Shown here: one piece after another, positions 14,470 through 21,046 of the stretch
Position numbering within the stretch: the first letter of the stretch is position 1
Layout: each line of letters begins with the position of its first letter
Origin: Candidatus Bathyarchaeota archaeon RBG_13_52_12
GTDB taxonomy: Archaea > Thermoproteota > Bathyarchaeia > TCS64
Direction: 5' to 3'
Assembly (NCBI GenBank): GCA_001774245.1
Contig: MEZF01000047.1
Span: 117,455-141,342 of the forward strand
DNA: 23,888 nucleotides
Notes under the pieces: model-generated
Database searches by the model: none
The model's input: only the letters and a program-made list of their open reading frames with translations
Told to the model about the DNA's origin: nothing
Position numbers and translations under genes: made by a program

Positions 14470-15744
14470 CTAGAGGTTTGACTCCATCTTCTTCGCCTTC
14501 GAAGGCGTGAGGACCTTCTGCTCCTGCTTCTGGAGCTCGCTCTCCTGCATAGTATGCTTGAGGTTCCAAGCTGTGACGCTGGGGAGGCCCCAGAGAGCGA
14601 TGAAACCGAGTGCATCGCCCTGGTCGTACTTCGTGTTGATGTCGAAACTCGTCAGGTTATAGTCGTAGAGGCTGAACTCGCTGTTCCTTTTAACCGGCTT
14701 GGCTGTCCCCTTGTGTAGCTTCATCGTCACCCACCCCGTTACCTTCTCCTGTGTGCTGTTGATGAAGGCCTCTAGGTCCTGTTTGAGCGGATCTACCCAG
14801 AGCCCTTGGTAGGCTAGGACGGTCCACTTGTGGTCGATCTCTCTCTTCATCAGCATCTGGTGGATTGTGAGAACCATCTTCTCGAGGTCCTTATGGGCTG
14901 TGAGTATGATCTCCGCGGCTGGGGTCTCGTATGTCTCCCTGCTCTTGAGGCCGACAGTACGGTCCTCCATGTGCTCAATTCGGCCAATGCCGTGCAGGCC
15001 ACCCTTCTCGTTCATTTTCTGGAGGATGCTAACGGGGTCCATCTCGACCGCGTCGATGCTCACAGGGACGCCCTTCTCGAAGCCGATTGTGACGTACTCG
15101 GGCTCGTCGGGTGTGTCCTTAATCTCCTTAGTCCACTCCCAAATCTCCTTGGGAACCATCTTGTCGGGGTACTCGAGGACGCCACCCTCGATGCTGCGGC
15201 CCCACAGGTTCTGGTCGACGCTGTAGGGTGAGTCGACTGTTACGGGGACGGGGATGCCGTGCTCCTTAGCGTAGACTATCTCGCCGTGGCGGTCGAACTT
15301 CCACTCCCGGACCGGCGCTATTATCTTCGTCTTTGGGCTGAGTGCCTTGATAGTGATGTCGAACCTGATCTGGTCGTTGCCCTTGCCGGTACAGCCGTGA
15401 GCTACCGCATAGGCGTCCTCCATCTCAGCGACCTCCACCATCTTCTTTGCGATCAGGGGCCTACTGATGCTGCTGCTGATCGGATAGGTGTCCATGTATA
15501 GGGCGTTCGCTTTTATCGATGGAAAGACATACTCCGAGGCGAATTCCTTCTTCACATCCATTGTGTAAGCGTTGACAACTCCGAGGCTCCACGCCTTCTC
15601 CTCTATCTTCTTCAAGTCGTCTCCCTGTCCAACGTCTAGGGTAAGGCTAACGACGTCACTCTTGTACTGTTCCTGAAGCCACTTGAGCATGACCGAGGTG
15701 TCTAGGCCGCCGCTATAAGCGAGCACGATCTTCTTCTTTGACAT
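14470..15744 (-). CDS. argG: Argininosuccinate synthase
   Basis: A 424-residue argininosuccinate synthase, which joins citrulline and aspartate with ATP to make argininosuccinate in arginine synthesis. AYSGGLDTS at 9-17 is the ATP pyrophosphatase P-loop and HGCTGKGNDQIRFD at 116-129 is the conserved nucleotide and citrulline-binding segment. The C-terminus carries about 20 extra charged residues after the usual end. ATG 15744 is the start, with an AGGGGAACC ribosome-binding element about 8 nt upstream and a TATA box at 15787-15794. No argH, argF or carbamoyl-phosphate synthase gene lies in the window, so the gene stands apart from its pathway. A T7 run downstream on the minus strand ends the unit. 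Confidence 0.96.
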   Translation of the reverse strand: MSKKKIVLAYSGGLDTSVMLKWLQEQYKSDVVSLTLDVGQGDDLKKIEEKAWSLGVVNAYTMDVKKEFASEYVFPSIKANALYMDTYPISSSISRPLIAKKMVEVAEMEDAYAVAHGCTGKGNDQIRFDITIKALSPKTKIIAPVREWKFDRHGEIVYAKEHGIPVPVTVDSPYSVDQNLWGRSIEGGVLEYPDKMVPKEIWEWTKEIKDTPDEPEYVTIGFEKGVPVSIDAVEMDPVSILQKMNEKGGLHGIGRIEHMEDRTVGLKSRETYETPAAEIILTAHKDLEKMVLTIHQMLMKREIDHKWTVLAYQGLWVDPLKQDLEAFINSTQEKVTGWVTMKLHKGTAKPVKRNSEFSLYDYNLTSFDINTKYDQGDALGFIALWGLPSVTAWNLKHTMQESELQKQEQKVLTPSKAKKMESNL

Positions 15745-15786
15745 AACGGTTCCCCTGCGAGATATCCGTATCTGATTGTGGCAGCC

Positions 15787-15794
15787 ATTTATAC
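15787..15794 (-). promoter_or_regulatory. TATA box of argG
   Basis: On the minus strand this reads GTATAAAT, predicting a start near 15763 and a leader of about 19 nt that includes a Shine-Dalgarno-like AGGGGA. Confidence 0.55.
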
Positions 15795-15880
15795 ATTACG
15801 ACACAAACATATTAAAATAAAACGTATTTGTTCCAAATATAACGAAAGGGTTAGTCCTGCTTTATGGGTTCAGAGGGTTC

Positions 15881-16306
15881 TTACGAGGGCTTGTGTTCCT
15901 CGGTTTTCTTCACTCCCGTGATCCTTTCACGCTCCATTCGAGCCTTAAAGAACATTGCTCCTATAATCCCGCCTAAAATTAGACTAACTGATGACCATAT
16001 GTCCATTGGCAAACGCTCAATAATAGTACTATAGACGAATTCGAAAATATATGCAAATACAGCTACTACGGTACCGGTCTGAATATAATCTGTTTTTCTG
16101 TGTCTCGCCACAAGATAACCACCTAGCAATCCTCCCCCTAAATTTGATCCATAAATAATGTTCCAAATAAGAGAGTCATTGGCTAGTAATTCTACCTCAC
16201 TTAACCCTCCAAAGAGTATAATTATTATCTGAATAGTTAATAGTACGACACCGAACGCGAGGGCAGCGCCTGCAAGGTAGTTCCTGAAATCACTCTGACT
16301 TTTCAA
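15881..16306 (-). CDS. Four-helix membrane protein of unknown function
   Basis: A 141-residue protein with four predicted transmembrane segments at about 11-33, 46-66, 75-95 and 103-121, a short polar N-terminus and a charged C-terminal tail. The pattern YLVARHRKTDYIQTG between helices 2 and 3 and SLILGGIIGAMFF in helix 4 has counterparts in the divergent gene at 16406-16804, so the two look like distant paralogs. The start is TTG 16306: AGGTGA lies about 7 nt upstream and a TATA-like GTTAAATATT lies near 16335-16344. The region is visibly richer in A and T than its neighbours, which could mean relaxed selection or acquisition from elsewhere. I do not recognise the family and no function is proposed. 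Confidence 0.7.
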   Translation of the reverse strand: MKSQSDFRNYLAGAALAFGVVLLTIQIIIILFGGLSEVELLANDSLIWNIIYGSNLGGGLLGGYLVARHRKTDYIQTGTVVAVFAYIFEFVYSTIIERLPMDIWSSVSLILGGIIGAMFFKARMERERITGVKKTEEHKPS

Positions 16307-16405
16307 GACGCTTCACCTGATAGGGAAGCCAACCAATATTTAACCTCCCTAGGAGAATAGGCGTCAAGTTCTTATCTCCTCCACCACATCTGCTTCTGAC
16401 TCTAA

Positions 16406-16804
16406 ATGGCGTCTGCTGAACGGTCACCGAAGCTATTCGACTACTTTGCGGGTGCAATTTTGACTAATGGGTTGGGAACGATGGCGATCTACTTGGCTAC
16501 CTTTGAACCTTTCTTCCAGTACCTGCTTATACCCCTCTGGTGCCTGGCGGCCGCCGTTTCGACGTACCTCGTATGTATGAGGGCCACAAAGGATCACCTG
16601 CTGACTGGGGTCAAGGCTGCAGTTGTCTCCATCGCCTTGGGCGTAGTCATGGTGCCCACAATGCAGGGACTCGAAATCAGTAGTCTCATCCTCATATTCG
16701 TATGTTTTCTCGTCGGGAGTGTAATCGGCGCCTATTACGCACTGAGAGAGCAGTTGAAGAGGAAGAAACAGGCAGCGATCCCCCCGTCAACTGTTGAGCC
16801 TTAA
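16406..16804 (+). CDS. Four-helix membrane protein, likely paralog of the divergent gene
   Basis: A 132-residue protein starting at ATG 16406 with transmembrane segments at about 12-32, 38-57, 65-84 and 91-112 and a basic tail. FDYFAGAIL opens helix 1 as NYLAGAAL does in the gene at 15881-16306; YLVCMRATKDHLLTG lies in the same loop as the partner's YLVARHRKTDYIQTG; SLILIFVCFLVGSVIGAYY ends like the partner's fourth helix. The base composition is closer to the main gene set than the partner's. The two genes start 99 nt apart and run outward. A short gap of 41 nt leads to the small protein gene at 16846, so it may or may not share that transcript. The function is unknown. Confidence 0.7.
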   Translation: MASAERSPKLFDYFAGAILTNGLGTMAIYLATFEPFFQYLLIPLWCLAAAVSTYLVCMRATKDHLLTGVKAAVVSIALGVVMVPTMQGLEISSLILIFVCFLVGSVIGAYYALREQLKRKKQAAIPPSTVEP

Positions 16805-16845
16805 ACTTAAATCACCTCCTGACCACATTACTAGCGGCGCAGGGC

Positions 16846-17280
16846 TTGTACTACGACGTTGAAATAACCCCCGAACTAGAGGCTGAATATGTAGAGAAGG
16901 TCGCCCAGAAGATACATGAATACGAGATGGAGACCGCAGCAATCCTGCTCCTCGAGAGCAGTAAGCCCCTCGTCTGGGTCGGTGGAGAGATGGGTCGATT
17001 CTTCATCACCCCCTTCGTCCCCATCATCAGCGACAAGTGGGGAGTAACCAGCGAGAAGTTCTTCCTCGTTTTCGAGAAGAGAGAGAATATTGAGAAGCTC
17101 CTCAAACGGGTCGAGCAGCTAGCTCAGGAGGCTGATGATAAGAAGAAGGCCGAGAAGAAGGCAGCGAAGGAGAAGGAGAAGCAAGAAGACGAGAAGAAGG
17201 AAGCAGCTTCAACGCTGACATCAGACGCCGTGCAACCCGGCGCCAAAAAGAAGGGATGGCGAAAGCACCTCCCATTTTAG
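16846..17280 (+). CDS. Small charged protein heading the MutL-like unit
   Basis: A 144-residue protein of unknown function. Residues 1-80 form a compact domain: YYDVEITPELEAEYVEKVA, a helix with MET and AILLLESSKPL, then a hydrophobic stretch at 42-62 (VWVGGEMGRFFITPFVPII) that could lie in or on a membrane. Residues 80-120 are almost all Lys, Glu and Ala and should form a coiled coil or single charged helix; the end is basic (KKKGWRKHLPF). The start is TTG 16846, since no ATG exists before residue 28; a TATA-like CTTAAATC at 16806-16812 would leave a leader of about 10 nt. A MutL-like gene follows within 75 nt on the same strand. The hydrophobic patch and charged helix suggest a docking or scaffold role, which is inference only. 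Confidence 0.65.
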   Translation: MYYDVEITPELEAEYVEKVAQKIHEYEMETAAILLLESSKPLVWVGGEMGRFFITPFVPIISDKWGVTSEKFFLVFEKRENIEKLLKRVEQLAQEADDKKKAEKKAAKEKEKQEDEKKEAASTLTSDAVQPGAKKKGWRKHLPF

Positions 17281-17316
17281 GCCATTAGGAGAGATTTTCG
17301 GGGACCTTTCAGAAAC

Positions 17317-17324
17317 CTTTAATG
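17317..17324 (+). promoter_or_regulatory. Candidate TATA box before the MutL-like gene
   Basis: CTTTAATG overlaps the in-frame ATG at 17322 and predicts transcription from about 17347, favouring the ATG at 17355 as the start. An internal promoter within the unit is possible. Confidence 0.35.
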
Positions 17325-17354
17325 CTGATATCTACATCACATTTGAGAATCGCG

Positions 17355-19193
17355 ATGCCTGCCCTCAAAAAACCCATAGAGGATATGCAGTACATTCTCG
17401 CGACCGACGTCGGTAGCACCACAACGAAGGCCCGATTCTTCCACAAGAAGGACGGTGTCTGGCGCTTCTACGTCGCCGGCGAGGCACCAACAACAGTTGA
17501 AGCTCCCTACGAAGACGTCACGCTTGGCGTTCAAAACGCAGTGCGTGAGGTTGAGGAACTCACAGGACATAAACTCCTGAGTCCAGACGGCAGCGGCCTC
17601 ATCCTCCCATATGACGGAAAGCAGGGCGTAGACCTATACTGCACCACCAGCAGCGCAGGAGGAGGCCTCCAGATGATGGTCGCCGGCCTCATCAAGAACA
17701 TGACGGCCGAGTCCGCTAACCGAGCAGCGCTTGGCGCGGGTGCCATAGTCATGGACGTTATCGCCCGCGACGACGGAAGGCAACCATACCAAAAGATACA
17801 GCGCATCAGGAACCTCCGCCCTGACATGATCCTCCTCGCAGGAGGCACCGACGGCGGCGCAGGGCAGCACGTCATGGAGATCGCGGAGCTCATCAAGGCC
17901 GCCGAGCCAAAACCCCGCCTAGGCGCAAGCTACTCCCTCCCAATCGTCTACGCAGGCAACAAATCCATCAGAGACGACATCGCCAAGCTCTTCAAGGGCG
18001 AGTTCGCGCTCACCTGCGTAGATAACATCCGCCCCGTTCTCGAGCAGGAGAACACCGAACCGGCACGCCGTGCCGTCCACGAGCTATTCATGGAGCACGT
18101 CATGAGCCACGCCCCCGGCTACAATCGATTAATGAAGTGGACAGACATCCCCATCATGCCCACACCCGCTGGAGAGGGCATGGCGATTCAGCTCATAGCC
18201 GATACATTCAAAATCAACGTCCTAGGCGTCGGCCTCGGCGGAGCCACAACAAACGTCTATAGCATCGTCGAAGGCCGATTCGTTCGAAGCGTCTCCGCCA
18301 ACTTGGGCATGAGCTACAGCGTCACCAACGTCATGAAGGAGGCAGGCATCCCGAACATCATGCGGTGGATCCCCTTCAAGATCGAGGAGGAGGAGGTCGC
18401 CAGCCGCCTCATGAACAAGATGATCAGGCCAACAACCATCCCCCAGACGCTAGAAGACCTCATTGTCGAGCACGCTGTCGCCCGCGAGGCACTGAGACTC
18501 GGACTCCAGCACCACCGCACCATCGCGACGCGCCTCAAAGGCGTCCAAGTGCAACGCACGATCAGCGACATGTTCGAGCAGGCCATCGAGGACAGCTATG
18601 TTAAGATGATGACCATAGAGGTGATCGCCGGCACCGGCGGGCTCCTCAGTCACGCGCCACGACGCGTCCAGCCTATGCTCATACTCAGTGACGCATGGCT
18701 CCCCGAGGGAGTCACCAGAATGTTCCAGGACTCAGTATTCATGATGCCCCATCTGGGTGTCACGAGTACAGTCTACCGCGACGCCGCATGGAGCATCTTC
18801 GACAAAGACTGCCTGGTCAGGATAGGGACAAGTATAGCAGCAGCTGGTATCAGTAAACTCGGCGAGCACTGCATGACTGTTGAACTCACAATGCCTGATG
18901 GAAAGACCCAAAAAGAGGACATGAACTTCGGCGACATCAAACTAGTGCCTCTATCTGAAGGGCTAGAGGTCAAGGCAGTCATCACGCCAGCCAAGACGTT
19001 TGACGTCGGGGAAGGACCCGGCAAACCCAAAGAAGCCACAGTCATAGGCGGTATCGCAGGCATAATGCTCGACGCACGTGGCCGCCCACTCTATCTGCCC
19101 GAAGACGACAATCAGAGGCGTGACCTACTGTACAAGTGGTTCACATCACTCAAGCTGTATCCCGAGGATCCCCTCAAGGAGCTGGTGAAGTAA
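17355..19193 (+). CDS. MutL-like ASKHA protein (glutamate mutase accessory family)
   Basis: A 612-residue protein of the MutL/GlmL family, actin-like ATPases (ASKHA fold) found beside B12-dependent glutamate mutase and thought to repair or reactivate it. DVGSTTTKA at 18-26 is the phosphate-1 motif; CTTSSAGGG at 96-104, LAGGTDGG at 161-168 and GVGLGGATTN at 291-300 are further nucleotide-binding loops. It is not the DNA mismatch repair MutL. The open frame starts at ATG 17322, but a TATA-like element overlaps that codon, so ATG 17355 is chosen; ATG 17385 is also possible. No glutamate mutase E or S subunit, methylaspartase or B12-binding domain lies in the window. The next gene starts 1 nt after the TAA, so the two are surely one transcript. 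Its client protein is therefore unknown. Confidence 0.85.
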   Translation: MPALKKPIEDMQYILATDVGSTTTKARFFHKKDGVWRFYVAGEAPTTVEAPYEDVTLGVQNAVREVEELTGHKLLSPDGSGLILPYDGKQGVDLYCTTSSAGGGLQMMVAGLIKNMTAESANRAALGAGAIVMDVIARDDGRQPYQKIQRIRNLRPDMILLAGGTDGGAGQHVMEIAELIKAAEPKPRLGASYSLPIVYAGNKSIRDDIAKLFKGEFALTCVDNIRPVLEQENTEPARRAVHELFMEHVMSHAPGYNRLMKWTDIPIMPTPAGEGMAIQLIADTFKINVLGVGLGGATTNVYSIVEGRFVRSVSANLGMSYSVTNVMKEAGIPNIMRWIPFKIEEEEVASRLMNKMIRPTTIPQTLEDLIVEHAVAREALRLGLQHHRTIATRLKGVQVQRTISDMFEQAIEDSYVKMMTIEVIAGTGGLLSHAPRRVQPMLILSDAWLPEGVTRMFQDSVFMMPHLGVTSTVYRDAAWSIFDKDCLVRIGTSIAAAGISKLGEHCMTVELTMPDGKTQKEDMNFGDIKLVPLSEGLEVKAVITPAKTFDVGEGPGKPKEATVIGGIAGIMLDARGRPLYLPEDDNQRRDLLYKWFTSLKLYPEDPLKELVK

Positions 19194-19194
19194 G

Positions 19195-20373
19195 ATGACG
19201 ACGAAGAAACAAGAAGCCCAGAAGCACGAGAAGAGTGAAGACGATGAGAGCAGTGAAGCCCACGCTTACACACCAGGGCTTAAAGTCAAACGCGCAATGA
19301 TCATCGACAAGCTCCGCCGCCTCCCTATACCCGGAGAGGTACTTCACAAGGTTGGTGACAAGGTAAACTACGACACAAAGATCGCGAGAACCGAGATCAG
19401 TGGGGATCCAGAGATTGTCAAGGTCGCCATGACCCTCGGGGTCGAGGCAGAGGACATGGGTAGGTTCATGCTGAAAAAGCCCGGCGACAAGGTGAAAGAA
19501 GGTGAGAATATCGCCTTCTACACCGCCCTCTTTGGCTTGATAAAGAAGAACGTCCCAAGCCCTAAGAACGGAACAATCGAGTCCGTCTCCGAGGTCACCG
19601 GCCAGGTCATAGTCAGGGGGGCTCCTATCCCCGTCGATGTAGACGCTTACCTTCCTGGGAAGCTCGTGGAAGTCGTTCCACGCGAGGGGGCTGTCGTCCA
19701 GACTTACGGCGCCTTCATACAGGGCATCTTCGGGATCGGTGGAGAAACTCACGGCGAAATCAAAGTAATCGTCGCTGGTAACAGCGACGAGATCACCCCA
19801 GACAAGATCGGTCCAGACTGCAAGGGAAAAGTCCTAATCGGTGGCAGCCTCGTGACCCTTGAGGCCATGAAGAAAGCAGTGGAGGTCGGTGCATCGGTGG
19901 TCGTCGTCGGAGGAGTACGCCACCAGGACCTTACCACATTCACTGGCCAAGAGATTGGTGTCGCCATCACGGGTCAGGAGGAGGTAGGCATCACCCTCAT
20001 CATCACCGAGGGATTCGGAAAGATGAACATGAACGCCACAACCTTTAAACTCCTCAAAAGCTTCGAGGGCTACCTCGCATGCGTAAACGGCGCCACCCAG
20101 ATCAGGGCGGGTGTACTGAGGCCTGAGATAATCATCCCCCATGAGGAGAAGGAGGAGGAGAAGGGCGACACCTTCGCGCTGGGTATGGTTCCCGGGACCC
20201 CCGTAAGAATCATCCGCCAGCCCTACTTCGGCGCCATCGGAGTCGTAAACAGCCTACCTGTCGAACTCCAAGCGTTGGAGTCTGAGAGCATGGTGCGTGT
20301 ACTCACCGTCAAGCTCCAAGACGGAACGATTGCGACTGTCCCGAGGGCGAACGTCGAGATAATCGAGGAGTAA
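19195..20373 (+). CDS. Barrel-sandwich plus KOW-like protein coupled to MutL-like gene
   Basis: A 392-residue protein starting 1 nt after the MutL-like stop. Residues 1-27 are polar and low in complexity. Residues 28-170 hold repeated turns such as HKVGDKV, KKPGDKVKEGENI and EVTGQVIVRGAPI that resemble barrel-sandwich hybrid folds, as in lipoyl domains, RnfC-like proteins or RNA polymerase. Residues 171-315 alternate Val/Ile-rich strands with helices (KGKVLIGGSLVTLEAM, GASVVVVGGVRHQDL) like a Rossmann-type half. Residues 330-392 read GTPVRIIRQPYFGAIG, then LQDGTIATVPRANVEII, the shape of a KOW or SH3-like barrel. There is no Cys pair and no lipoyl lysine motif that I can see. I know no named function. 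The tight coupling implies that it works with the ATPase, perhaps as scaffold or client. Confidence 0.7.
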   Translation: MTTKKQEAQKHEKSEDDESSEAHAYTPGLKVKRAMIIDKLRRLPIPGEVLHKVGDKVNYDTKIARTEISGDPEIVKVAMTLGVEAEDMGRFMLKKPGDKVKEGENIAFYTALFGLIKKNVPSPKNGTIESVSEVTGQVIVRGAPIPVDVDAYLPGKLVEVVPREGAVVQTYGAFIQGIFGIGGETHGEIKVIVAGNSDEITPDKIGPDCKGKVLIGGSLVTLEAMKKAVEVGASVVVVGGVRHQDLTTFTGQEIGVAITGQEEVGITLIITEGFGKMNMNATTFKLLKSFEGYLACVNGATQIRAGVLRPEIIIPHEEKEEEKGDTFALGMVPGTPVRIIRQPYFGAIGVVNSLPVELQALESESMVRVLTVKLQDGTIATVPRANVEIIEE

Positions 20374-20474
20374 CCCTCCCGATCTCACTTTATTAATAGC
20401 TTTTCATCATCGATATACTGGTCCTTATACCCTTCTTAGTAAACCAATTATCCTATTGCGCTATCATTTGTTTT

Positions 20475-21044
20475 ATGAAGAAATCTCTCGGAGTCGGGAC
20501 ATACGCGTTGCCCTCCCCTGTCTGGGTTGTGGGAACATACGACGCGGCGGGGAAACCAAACCTCATGACAGCCGCTTGGGGAGGCATATGTAACTCTCGC
20601 CCCCCTTGTATCTATGTGAGCCTACGTAAAGCAACGTACAGCCATGGTAACATCATGGCTCGGAAAGCCTACACAGTAAGCATACCCTCAGAATGTTATG
20701 TGAAGGAGGCAGACTGGATAGGAATCGCCTCAGGGCGGGACACAAACAAATTCACTACCACGAAGCTAACCCCCGTAAAGGGATCAACCGTAGATGCGCC
20801 TTACGTTGATGAGTTTTCCATCGTAATTGAGTGTCGCGTTAAGGAGGTTGTGGAACTCGGCCTCCACACACAATTCATTGGCGAAATCATGGACGTGAAA
20901 GCTGAATCCGAGGTCCTCGATGCCAGGGGAAACATCGACATCGAGAAGGTAAGACCCATAATCTTCACCCCCAGCGCTGGCACATACCATGGCATAGGGA
21001 AGAAGATACAGGACGCCTTCACTACGCGGGAGTTGAAAAAGTAA
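20475..21044 (+). CDS. Flavin reductase-like, FMN-binding split-barrel protein
   Basis: A 189-residue protein of the flavin reductase-like family (flavoredoxin group), which binds FMN and moves electrons between NAD(P)H, flavin and partner proteins. SPVWVVGTYD near 14-23, KPNLMTAAWGGICNSRPPCIYVSL at about 27-50 and a following TYSHGNI segment make up the FMN-phosphate and isoalloxazine pocket of this fold; PSAGTYHGIGKKI closes the C-terminus. The start is ATG 20475. The 101-nt gap before it is rich in A and T and holds TATA-like elements such as CTTATAC at 20424-20430, so it probably has its own promoter and is not part of the MutL-like unit. It ends 2 nt from the convergent peptidase gene. 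The partner is unknown. Confidence 0.85.
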   Translation: MKKSLGVGTYALPSPVWVVGTYDAAGKPNLMTAAWGGICNSRPPCIYVSLRKATYSHGNIMARKAYTVSIPSECYVKEADWIGIASGRDTNKFTTTKLTPVKGSTVDAPYVDEFSIVIECRVKEVVELGLHTQFIGEIMDVKAESEVLDARGNIDIEKVRPIIFTPSAGTYHGIGKKIQDAFTTRELKK

Positions 21045-21046
21045 GG

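Noticed and set aside
17355..19193. DNA mismatch-repair MutL
   Set aside because: The protein has ASKHA phosphate loops and not the GHKL ATPase motifs of mismatch-repair MutL; only the name is shared.
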